Of a stretch of DNA of 64,000 bases, positions 42,067 through 50,338 are shown one piece after another. The number at the start of each line of letters is the position of its first letter. The stretch's first letter is position 1. The notes under the pieces are model-generated. The model was not told the origin of the DNA, made no database searches, and saw only the letters and a program-made list of their open reading frames with translations. Origin of the DNA: an uncultured Flavobacterium sp. (lineage in GTDB: Bacteria > Bacteroidota > Bacteroidia > Flavobacteriales > Flavobacteriaceae); NCBI RefSeq assembly GCF_946478785.1, contig NZ_CAMLDD010000004.1, positions 248,001 to 312,000 of the forward strand, in the 5' to 3' direction. The position numbers were made by a program, and so were the translations under genes.

Positions 42067-45012
42067 ATGAAAAAATTTTACAACAAATTTTTACTTTTAT
42101 TATTACTGCTTCCTTTTTGTGTTTTCGCTCAGAGCACAGTAAAAGGCGTTGTTCTGGACAAAAGCACGGGACAACCGATACCAGGAGTAAATATAAAAGT
42201 ATCACAAGGTAATTTAAGCATGACTACGGATTTTGATGGTAAATTTCTGTTTACCGGCTTGAAAGAACAAGCTCAAATTACTTTTTCATTTACAGGTTAC
42301 ACAACTCAGACTATTACTGTTGGAACCCAAAGAGACATCACTGTTAGTATGGTGGAAGATCCTAATCTACTTCAGGAAGTCGTGGTACAAGTGGGATATG
42401 GTTCTGTAAAAAAGAAGGATGCAACAGGTTCTGTAGTTGCACTTACAACAAAAGATTTTAATAAAGGTAACAACATTACGACTGAAAACCTTCTTAACGG
42501 ACGTGTAGCTGGTTTGTCTATTAATTCTTCTGGTGCCCCAGGATCTTTATCTGAAATAAGAATCCGGGGAGGAAGTTCGCTTTTTGCAAGTAACGATCCT
42601 TTGATCGTTATTGACGGATTGCCAGTAGAAAATACTACCAATGTAGGTTCTGCCTCCTTTTTGGCCTCTTTAAACCCAGCTACAGTTGAATCTATGACAG
42701 TATTAAAAGATGCATCTGCTACTGCAATTTATGGTTCACGAGCTTCAAATGGTGTAATTATCATTACAACAAAAAAAGGAAGCAATACATTATCAGTTGA
42801 TTATAATGCCCAATATGCTGCAGGAAAACTGACTAATACTGTTGATGTTTTTAGTGCAGATGAATACAGAAAACTTATCGCAGACAGAAGACCTCAGGAT
42901 TCAGGTAAGTTGGGTACAGCAAATACAGACTGGCAAAAAGCGATTTACAGAAACACAGGATCTTTTGATCAGAGTTTAGCGGTTAGAGGAAGCTTGTTCA
43001 ATATTATTCCAACGAGTCTTACTTTGGGAAATACAAATCAGGAAGGTTTACGTATAACCAATGAGTTTAAAAGAAATACTGTTGGTTTGGTAATGAACCC
43101 TGCCTTTTTTGAAAACAGCTTAAAAGTAAAATTGTCTGCTAATTATGCTTACGAAAAAAACAGGTTTACAGATGCTGTAGAAGGAACTGCTATTGGTTTT
43201 GACCCTACACAGCCTATAAGAGTTGAAGGCGCACCATACGATGGTTATTTTGAATATCTTAATGGTACTGTTGACGGTAACGGAAAACCCCGATTGGACC
43301 CAAATGCCTCCAGAAATCCTGTTTCTCAATTGCTTAACACTAGCGATATCGCAAAAAGCAACCGATTCTTCGGAAATATCGAAGTAGACTATAAACTTTA
43401 CTTTTTCCCGGACGTAAGAGCCGTTGTCAATGTAGGTTTTGATGAATCTAATGGAGAAAGAAGAAGACTGGTTAACCCAAATGCAGGTTCGGGTCCAAGT
43501 ATCGACAACATACCTTTCGGTGCTAATGAATATACTGATGCCAAAAGACAAAATAAATTATTAGACGCTTATTTAGTTTATAATAAAACTTTTGACTCAT
43601 TAGTATTTGAATTAACAGGAGGTTACTCTTATCAAAAATTTGAAAGTTCAAGATTCGAGACCGGTAATATTTTAGACCCAAATCTACTGTCAACATTCCC
43701 TGAGACTACTTTAGATACTGAAACTGTCTTAATTGGTTTTTTTGCCAGAACAAACTTAAACTTCAGAGATAAATATTTATTGACTTTATCTTACAGAAGA
43801 GATGGTTCTTCAAGATTTGATGAAGAAAATCGTTGGGGTAATTTTCCTTCAGTTGCTTTTGCATGGAAACTTAAAGAAGATTTCCTTAAAGAAAACAAAA
43901 CCCTATCTGATTTAAAATTAAGATTGAGTTATGGTATTACAGGTCAGCAGGATATTCCGGAACCAAACGGTTACCTTCAAAAATACGAATCCGGAACAGG
44001 AAACTCTCAATATTATTTTGGAACTGATCCGGTTACAATTGCACTTCCATACAAACGAACAAATGGCTTAAAATGGGAAGAAACAACTACTTATAATGGA
44101 GGTTTAGATTTTGGATTTTTAGATAATCGTATCACGGCTAGTTTGGATGCATATTACAAAGACTCTAAAGATTTATTAGCAAATGTGGCCATTTCTGACG
44201 GAAGTAATTTTTCTAACAGAGTATATCAAAACATAGGTAGCTTTACTACTAAAGGAGTTGAACTTACAGTTAATGCAAGTGCTGTTAAAACCGAAAATTT
44301 CTCCTGGAATGTTAACTTCAATGCGTCTAAATTTGAAAGAAGAATTAGCGAATTAGCTTTTAACTCTGATATATTTTTAGGGGACAACATTACCGGAAAC
44401 GGAAGTACTTCTCAAATTTTCAGAGAAGGATACACGCCATATTCTTTCTACGTTTACAAACAATTATATGATACTGCAGGTAAACCAATTGATGGTGCTT
44501 TTGCTGATTTGAACGGTGATAATATCAAGAATGATGCTGACAAATACATTTATAACAATCCGGATCCGGATGTTACTTTAGGATTTGCATCAAATATGAA
44601 TTACAAGAAATTTGATTTCTCCTTCAATTTAAGAGCAAGTATTGGTAACAATATTTTTAATGGAATGGATGCTTCAAGAGCACAATATAACGGTTTAATT
44701 AGTAATGGAATTTTAAGTAATATTCCTACTCAGGTAACAGAAACTAACTTTCAGACAACTTCTAATGTTGTAATGTCTGATATTTATGTAGAAAATGCTT
44801 CTTTCTTAAAAATGGACAATATTTCTTTAGGATATACTTTCGATAAAGTTATTAATGAGAAAGTTTCTTTAAGATTATCAACAGGAGTACAAAACGTCTT
44901 TGTAATTACCAAATACAGTGGTTTAGATCCTGAAATTACAAATAACGGTGTTGATAAAACGATTTATCCAAGACAACGCACTTTCTTGTTTGGTGCAAAC
45001 CTTAAATTTTAA
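42067..45012 (+). CDS. susC: SusC/RagA-family TonB-linked outer-membrane transporter
   Basis: A 981-residue protein with signal peptide (MKKFYNKFLLLLLLLPFCVFAQS). A carboxypeptidase-D-regulatory-like domain follows at about 24-100 (VKGVVLDKSTGQPIPGVNIKV). The plug has VVVQVGYGSVKKKDATGSV, LNGRVAGLSI, IRIRGGSSLFASNDPLIVIDG, and VLKDASATAIYGSRASNGVIIITTKKG, all diagnostic of SusC. The C-terminal two thirds form the 22-strand barrel. It imports oligosaccharides through the outer membrane, powered by TonB, with SusD as lid. Length is normal. It is the first gene of the operon, and the susD start lies 4 bp behind its stop. Substrate (galactan oligosaccharides) is inferred from the GH53 and GH2 genes downstream. 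Confidence 0.95.
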   Translation: MKKFYNKFLLLLLLLPFCVFAQSTVKGVVLDKSTGQPIPGVNIKVSQGNLSMTTDFDGKFLFTGLKEQAQITFSFTGYTTQTITVGTQRDITVSMVEDPNLLQEVVVQVGYGSVKKKDATGSVVALTTKDFNKGNNITTENLLNGRVAGLSINSSGAPGSLSEIRIRGGSSLFASNDPLIVIDGLPVENTTNVGSASFLASLNPATVESMTVLKDASATAIYGSRASNGVIIITTKKGSNTLSVDYNAQYAAGKLTNTVDVFSADEYRKLIADRRPQDSGKLGTANTDWQKAIYRNTGSFDQSLAVRGSLFNIIPTSLTLGNTNQEGLRITNEFKRNTVGLVMNPAFFENSLKVKLSANYAYEKNRFTDAVEGTAIGFDPTQPIRVEGAPYDGYFEYLNGTVDGNGKPRLDPNASRNPVSQLLNTSDIAKSNRFFGNIEVDYKLYFFPDVRAVVNVGFDESNGERRRLVNPNAGSGPSIDNIPFGANEYTDAKRQNKLLDAYLVYNKTFDSLVFELTGGYSYQKFESSRFETGNILDPNLLSTFPETTLDTETVLIGFFARTNLNFRDKYLLTLSYRRDGSSRFDEENRWGNFPSVAFAWKLKEDFLKENKTLSDLKLRLSYGITGQQDIPEPNGYLQKYESGTGNSQYYFGTDPVTIALPYKRTNGLKWEETTTYNGGLDFGFLDNRITASLDAYYKDSKDLLANVAISDGSNFSNRVYQNIGSFTTKGVELTVNASAVKTENFSWNVNFNASKFERRISELAFNSDIFLGDNITGNGSTSQIFREGYTPYSFYVYKQLYDTAGKPIDGAFADLNGDNIKNDADKYIYNNPDPDVTLGFASNMNYKKFDFSFNLRASIGNNIFNGMDASRAQYNGLISNGILSNIPTQVTETNFQTTSNVVMSDIYVENASFLKMDNISLGYTFDKVINEKVSLRLSTGVQNVFVITKYSGLDPEITNNGVDKTIYPRQRTFLFGANLKF

Positions 45013-45016
45013 TAAA

Positions 45017-46615
45017 ATGAAAAAATATATAATAATAACTATTATAGCGTTAGCTACTGTTTTTCATTCTTGTACAGATGACCTGAATGTAGTTTCTGAA
45101 GATGATGACGTACTTTCAGCTGATGCTTTGTTTTCTACTCCCGAAGGATATAAACAAGCCTTAGCTGGGGTATACGGAAACCTTACGCTTACAGGTACCC
45201 GAGGACCTGTTTTTTCTTCATTGGAAGGTTTAGCAGCCGGAACAAGTCAGTATGTAAGATGCTTGTTGAACCTACAGGAACTAACAACAGACGAAATGAT
45301 CTGGAGTTATGAAAATGACGAAGGAACTGCAGAATTACAACGAAATATTTGGACAGCTGCAAATCCTGTTATTTTAGGAATGTACAGCCGTACAATGGCT
45401 TCTGTTGCCTATGCAAATGATTTTTTGCGCGAAAGTACACCTGAAAAATTAAAAGGAAGAAACATTACAAATGCTGAAACAATAGCCGAAATTGAACTTT
45501 ACAGAAAAGAAGTTCGTGTTTTAAGAGCCTATGCATATTACAACATCATGGACCTGTTTGGAAAAGCACCTATGTATACTGAAAACGATCCGTTAAATTT
45601 TGCGGGTCCTCAATATGACAGAAAGCAGTTATTTGATTTTATTGAAACCGAATTAAAAGCTGTTTTGCCAGACTTAAAACCTGCAAGAACCAATGAATAC
45701 GGAAGAGTAGACCAGGCTATGGCACGTATGATTCTGGCTAAAATATATTTGAATGCTCAGGTATATGGACAACCTGAACGATTTAATGATTGTGTTACAA
45801 TGTGTAACGAAATCATTGCAGGAGGGTATACGCTTAAACCAAAATATCTGGAAAACTTTATGGCTGATAACCATACATCTGAAGAAATGATTTTTACAAT
45901 TCAGTCAGACGGAGTCCTTACTCAAAACTGGGGAGGTACAACCTTTTTAATTAATGGTCAAATTGGACTATTAGAAAATAATGGAGGAGACTTTGGAATT
46001 AAAGGTTGGGGAGGTGCAATTCGCATCAGAAAACAATTTGTACAAAAATTTGACGGTCCAAAATTCAGCCAGGATGACAGAAATACTATCGGAACAGGTA
46101 CTGAAAATCAAACAAGAACAATAGATATTGCTGATATTAGTGTGAATTCACAAGGATATATTTTATCTAAATTCTCTAATAAAACTTCTGCAGGAGTTAA
46201 TGGGAAACACGGTGAATTTTCAGATACTGATTTCCCACTATTCAGATTAGCAGATGTTTACCTGATGTATGCAGAAGCTACTTTAAGAGGAGGAAATGGT
46301 ACAGTAGCCCAATCACTTGTTTATGTAAATGCCTTGAGAGAAAGAGCCAACAATAATTCTACTGCTGGTAATATTACGGCAAGCGAATTGAACCTACAAT
46401 TTATAATTGACGAACGTGCACGTGAATTACACTGGGAAGGTCACAGAAGACAAGATTTAATCCGTTTTGGATTATTTACAGGAGGGACTTACAATTGGTC
46501 ATGGAAAGGAAATGCTGCCAGAGGAATTTCAATTTCTTCTCACAGAAAACTTTTTCCAATTCCTGAAGCAACATTGGGAGCGAATAAAAACTTAACTCAA
46601 AATACTGGTTACTAA
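45017..46615 (+). CDS. susD: SusD/RagB-family surface glycan-binding lipoprotein
   Basis: The start is placed at 45017, giving 532 residues that begin with a lipoprotein signal (MKKYIIITIIALATVFHSC, Cys19); longer in-frame starts lie inside susC. Typical SusD features are AEALFSTPEGYKQALAGVYG-like TPR starts (here LSADALFSTPEGYKQA), VRVLRAYAYYNIMDLFGKAPM, and the C-terminal LRERANN, DERARELHWEGHRRQDLIRFG and KLFPIPE. The TPR/helical lipoprotein covers the SusC barrel and binds glycan at the surface. It follows susC by 4 bp and is translated from the same message. Confidence 0.95.
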   Translation: MKKYIIITIIALATVFHSCTDDLNVVSEDDDVLSADALFSTPEGYKQALAGVYGNLTLTGTRGPVFSSLEGLAAGTSQYVRCLLNLQELTTDEMIWSYENDEGTAELQRNIWTAANPVILGMYSRTMASVAYANDFLRESTPEKLKGRNITNAETIAEIELYRKEVRVLRAYAYYNIMDLFGKAPMYTENDPLNFAGPQYDRKQLFDFIETELKAVLPDLKPARTNEYGRVDQAMARMILAKIYLNAQVYGQPERFNDCVTMCNEIIAGGYTLKPKYLENFMADNHTSEEMIFTIQSDGVLTQNWGGTTFLINGQIGLLENNGGDFGIKGWGGAIRIRKQFVQKFDGPKFSQDDRNTIGTGTENQTRTIDIADISVNSQGYILSKFSNKTSAGVNGKHGEFSDTDFPLFRLADVYLMYAEATLRGGNGTVAQSLVYVNALRERANNNSTAGNITASELNLQFIIDERARELHWEGHRRQDLIRFGLFTGGTYNWSWKGNAARGISISSHRKLFPIPEATLGANKNLTQNTGY

Positions 46616-46645
46616 AACCTTTTTAACAACATAAAAGATAATAAA

Positions 46646-47728
46646 ATGAAAAATATATTCAAAATTTTTATTGCTGTAGCAATACTTACAGGATTATGGT
46701 CTTGTGAAAACGAAGAGAGTTTGATGATTTTACAGCCTCAGGAAGCGGCTTTCTCAATCATTACACCAGAGAGTGGATCTTCAACTATTCTTAACGAAGC
46801 AACACCAGCTAATACTGCCCTTACAGTAACCTGGGAAAAAGTAACTTACGGAGCACCAACGGTTGTAACTTACACTGTTCAGTTTGCTGCTAATGACACT
46901 GAATTTGCAGCTCCTATTGATGTTACATCTTCAACTTCAACTAATTCAACCATTGATGTTAACGAACTTAATACAAGAGCATTGGAACTTGGATTAACTC
47001 CAAATGTAGAAGGTGCTATTGATGTTAGAATTAAAGCGACTGTTGGAACTGCAAATGCTGAACCAAAATTCTCAGATGTAATTACAATTATAGTAACTCC
47101 ATACGGAAGTACAGAAATACCAGTTGTTACTTTGTATTTAGTAGGCCCTGCTACTTCTGCTGCTACTCCTGCTGATGGTTGGAATAACAGCAACAACATG
47201 CCAATTTTTGCAGATCCTAATGATAATACAAAACATTATTACACAGGATACTTTAATGCAGGTCAATTTAAGCTAATCGAAAAACCTGGTCAGTGGTTTC
47301 CTGCTTATTATCCCACTTATGTGGATGATAAAATATTTATCAATCTTTCTGATGCACAAGATGGTAATTTCTACATTGCCACTGCTGGTTATTATACTCT
47401 CGAAATCAATATTAAGGATTTAACATACAAACTTCCTGAGTACACAGGATCAACAACAACTACTTACAATAAAATTGCTTATAAAGGTTCAGTAATAACA
47501 GGTGATGATTCTGGCTGGGAAACAGAAGTTGCTTTAACTCAGTCAACATTTAATCCTCATATCTGGAAAGCTTCTGCTCAAACTTTAAAAGCAGGAAAAA
47601 TGCTATTCTATGCTAATGATCAATGGATGGCAGAATGGGGACCAGACATTATTGTTGAAAAAGAAGGAAAATACGATGTTTGGTTCAACGACTTAGATGG
47701 TCGTTATACTTTCATCAAAGTACAATAA
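46646..47728 (+). CDS. SusE/SusF-like surface glycan-binding lipoprotein
   Basis: A 360-residue lipoprotein (MKNIFKIFIAVAILTGLWSC, Cys20). The N-terminal part is a SusE-type immunoglobulin-like domain (TALTVTWEKVTYGAPTVVTYTVQF). Two C-terminal beta domains follow: about 165-265 (YLVGPATSAATPADGWNN, KLIEKPGQWFPAYYP) and 275-360 (IAYKGSVITGDDSGWETEV, MLFYANDQWMAEWGPD). Their tryptophans are candidates for sugar stacking, as in SusE/SusF. It is 30 bp downstream of susD, and a terminator follows, so it ends the susCDE unit. Confidence 0.85.
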   Translation: MKNIFKIFIAVAILTGLWSCENEESLMILQPQEAAFSIITPESGSSTILNEATPANTALTVTWEKVTYGAPTVVTYTVQFAANDTEFAAPIDVTSSTSTNSTIDVNELNTRALELGLTPNVEGAIDVRIKATVGTANAEPKFSDVITIIVTPYGSTEIPVVTLYLVGPATSAATPADGWNNSNNMPIFADPNDNTKHYYTGYFNAGQFKLIEKPGQWFPAYYPTYVDDKIFINLSDAQDGNFYIATAGYYTLEINIKDLTYKLPEYTGSTTTTYNKIAYKGSVITGDDSGWETEVALTQSTFNPHIWKASAQTLKAGKMLFYANDQWMAEWGPDIIVEKEGKYDVWFNDLDGRYTFIKVQ

Positions 47729-47737
47729 TAAAATTAA

Positions 47738-47764
47738 AAGCCTCAAATTTATTATTTGAGGCTT
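47738..47764 (+). terminator. Rho-independent terminator after the SusE-like gene
   Basis: AAGCCTCAAAT and ATTTGAGGCTT form an 11-bp perfect stem around a TTATT loop, 9 bp after the stop codon. The T run after it is short, so read-through into the GH genes remains possible. Confidence 0.75.
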
Positions 47765-47768
47765 ATTA

Positions 47769-48115
47769 TTCCTCCTTTTTAAAGTTAAATTTAAAAGACA
47801 AAAAGCTGTAGATACTGGTGTTTTACTTTAATGGGTTTAATTTTTAATAACTACTTTAAATATAGGTAAGATGAAATTGTTTTAATTTCTGAAAGTAAAA
47901 AACATTGATTATTTATCATTCAGTAAACGGAATTTTAGAAAGAAGGAATTTTCATAATGTGATAAATTCTCTACATTTTCCAAATCTTATTTTGAAGAAG
48001 GAGAAGAATACATTCAAAACATTTATAATTTCAATCATTAAAAAACACCCTTAAAAGTCTGCTAAAGCAAACTGTTACATAGGCAACAATACATGATCGA
48101 TAAAAACTTACATAT
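47769..48115. other. 347-bp gap before the GH53 genes
   Basis: No gene is seen. Its length and the terminator before it suggest a separate promoter for the glycosidase genes. The nearest -7-like match is TATTTTG at about 47989-47995, one base short of consensus and without a good -33 partner, so no promoter is called. Confidence 0.4.
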
Positions 48116-49207
48116 ATGAAAAAACATATAAAATTTATGGGATTGCTTGTAATAGCAGCAATTCAATTTTCTTGCTCAGGCGATGACGACAAAGGTTCAA
48201 ATGTTCCTCAACCACCTGCAGACGATACTTTTATCAGAGGATCCGATATTTCATATCTTCCTGAAATGGAAGCTGTTCAGACTAAGTTCTACAATAACGG
48301 CAAAGCCGAAGACATGCTTACAACACTTAAGAATGCAGGTTGTAATACAGTCCGAATTCGTTTATGGAATAACCCTGTAAACGGACGTTCAGGTATGTCA
48401 GAAGTAAAAGCACTTGCAGAAAAGTCAAGAAGAGCAGGTCTTAGAGTTTGGTTAACGGTTCATTATTCTGATAGCTGGGCAGATCCGGAAAAACAAACAA
48501 CCCCTAAAGATTGGGAAAAATTATCATTTGAGGAATTAAAAAAAGCTGTAGCTACTTACACAGAAACAATTATCAAAGAAATTAATCCTGATATTATCCA
48601 GATAGGAAACGAAATCAACAGCGGATTACTTTGGCCACAAGGGAACTTAATTAGTAATGAAGAACAATGTATTGCTTTATTAACAGCTGCAAGTCAGGTT
48701 ATTCGCAGTAAAGCACCAAATACAAAAATCATGATTCATTATGCAGGTATAGAGGGTGGTAAAACTGATTGGTTTTTTGGTAAAATGAATACTATTGATT
48801 ATGATTATATCGGATTATCTTACTATCCAATGTGGCATGGAAAAGATTTGACTCAAGTAGGATCTACAATTGATGCATTAGGAACAAAATTTGGTAAAAA
48901 AGTCGTGATTGCAGAAACATCTTACCCTTTTACATTGTTGTATAATGATTTTACAAACAATATTGTAGGATCAAATGACCAGTTAATACCTGAATATCCT
49001 GCAACTCCAGCGGGACAAAAGGCTTTTGTTCTTGCTGTCAGAGCTTCGGTTGAAGCATCAGAACACGGACAAGGATTTGCTTATTGGGGTGGCGAATGGG
49101 TTGCTTTTAGAGGAAAACAATCTGCATTCGGTTCTACTTATGAGAATCAGGCGTTATATAGTTTTGACAATAATGCTTTATCTGTAATGCAGGCTTTTGC
49201 CAGATAA
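48116..49207 (+). CDS. GH53 endo-beta-1,4-galactanase, lipoprotein
   Basis: A 363-residue lipoprotein (MKKHIKFMGLLVIAAIQFSC, Cys20, followed by an acidic GDDDKG that resembles a surface-export signal for Bacteroidota lipoproteins). GH53 features are GSDISYLPEME near the N-terminus, NTVRIRLWNNPV, LTVHYSDSWADPEKQTTPKDW, IQIGNEINSGLLWPQG with acid/base Glu166, YDYIGLSYYPMWHG, and VVIAETSYPF with nucleophile Glu267. It cleaves beta-1,4-galactan, the side chain of rhamnogalacturonan I or type I arabinogalactan. Its likely job is surface cutting of the polymer into pieces for SusCD. It is 6 bp upstream of a second GH53. Confidence 0.93.
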   Translation: MKKHIKFMGLLVIAAIQFSCSGDDDKGSNVPQPPADDTFIRGSDISYLPEMEAVQTKFYNNGKAEDMLTTLKNAGCNTVRIRLWNNPVNGRSGMSEVKALAEKSRRAGLRVWLTVHYSDSWADPEKQTTPKDWEKLSFEELKKAVATYTETIIKEINPDIIQIGNEINSGLLWPQGNLISNEEQCIALLTAASQVIRSKAPNTKIMIHYAGIEGGKTDWFFGKMNTIDYDYIGLSYYPMWHGKDLTQVGSTIDALGTKFGKKVVIAETSYPFTLLYNDFTNNIVGSNDQLIPEYPATPAGQKAFVLAVRASVEASEHGQGFAYWGGEWVAFRGKQSAFGSTYENQALYSFDNNALSVMQAFAR

Positions 49208-49213
49208 CAAATC

Positions 49214-50245
49214 ATGAAGAAGCATTTCAAAATACTGCCTTTTTTACTTGTCATTGCTCTTGCATTTACTTCTTGTAAATCAAAAATGACAAGTAAAGAG
49301 GGCTCTTTCTCAAAAGGAGCCGATGTAGGATGGCTGCCACAAATGGAAGCCACAGGTTATAAATTTTATGATGCAGACGGTTCTGAAAAAGACTGTCTGC
49401 AATTATTAAAAGACAGAGGAATCAATACCCTTCGTTTGCGCGTTTGGGTAAACCCCAATAATGATAAAGCCAGCGGGCACTGTAGTCCCCAAGAAACAGT
49501 TGTCATGGCGGTTCGCGCGCAAAAGATGGGAATGCGCATCATGATTAATTTTCATTACAGCGATTCGTGGGCAGATCCAGGTAAACAAAATAAACCGGCA
49601 GCATGGGCAAATCATTCTTTTTCGGAATTGTTAACCGATGTGTACCAACATACTTATGATGTTTTGCAACTGTTGAAAAAAGCAGGTGTAACACCGGAAT
49701 GGGTTCAGGTTGGAAATGAAATTCCGAGTGGTATGCTCTGGCCGGAAGGCCACACAGACAACTTTCCTCAATTGGCACAATTGCTTAATAAAGGATATGA
49801 GGCTACAAAAGCTATCGATCCAAAAATTAAAGTTATTGTACATCTGGACGAAGGAAACAATAACGAAAAATTCAGGTGGTTTTTTGACAAAGCAACAGAG
49901 CTGAATGTAAAGTATGATGTAATTGGTCTTTCTTACTATCCGTTTTGGCTAAAAACTGATTACAAAGAAAATATTGCCGACTTAGAAAATAATTTAAAAG
50001 ACATGGCTTCGCGTTACAATAAAGAAGTTATGGTGGTCGAAGTTGGTGGTGATTATACATTAGTAGAAAACACCAAAGAAATGCTTGAAGCTACTATAAA
50101 AGCAGTGAAAAACGTGCCTGATAACAAAGGCTTAGGTGTTATTTATTGGGAACCACAAGGCGAAAAAAGCTGGAGCGGTTATCAGCTTAATGCCTGGCTT
50201 CCTAACGGTAAACCTTCTCCTGCATTGGATGCTTTTAAAGAATAA
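49214..50245 (+). CDS. Second GH53 endo-beta-1,4-galactanase, lipoprotein
   Basis: A 343-residue lipoprotein (FLLVIALAFTSC, Cys about 20). It shares GADVGWLPQMEATG, INTLRLRVWVNP, MINFHYSDSWADPGKQNKPAAW, VQVGNEIPSGMLWPEG with acid/base Glu169, and YDVIGLSYYPFW with the first GH53. The nucleophile region reads VVEVGGDYTL (Glu276) instead of the usual ET.YP. After the lipid Cys comes KSKMTSKEG, a basic rather than acidic start, which suggests periplasmic location. The pair could work as an outer (long-chain) and inner (short-chain) galactanase. It is 6 bp behind its paralogue and about 93 bp before the GH2 gene. Confidence 0.92.
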   Translation: MKKHFKILPFLLVIALAFTSCKSKMTSKEGSFSKGADVGWLPQMEATGYKFYDADGSEKDCLQLLKDRGINTLRLRVWVNPNNDKASGHCSPQETVVMAVRAQKMGMRIMINFHYSDSWADPGKQNKPAAWANHSFSELLTDVYQHTYDVLQLLKKAGVTPEWVQVGNEIPSGMLWPEGHTDNFPQLAQLLNKGYEATKAIDPKIKVIVHLDEGNNNEKFRWFFDKATELNVKYDVIGLSYYPFWLKTDYKENIADLENNLKDMASRYNKEVMVVEVGGDYTLVENTKEMLEATIKAVKNVPDNKGLGVIYWEPQGEKSWSGYQLNAWLPNGKPSPALDAFKE

Positions 50246-50338
50246 ATATTTTTTTAAATTAAAAAATTAAAAATTACCGTTAAGCTATTAAGGTTCATAA
50301 AGCTAATTATTTTAATGGTGAAAAAATAAAAACATAGA

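Noticed and set aside
44948..45016. Longer start of susD inside susC
   Set aside because: The start at 45017 gives a standard lipoprotein signal and lies just behind the susC stop.
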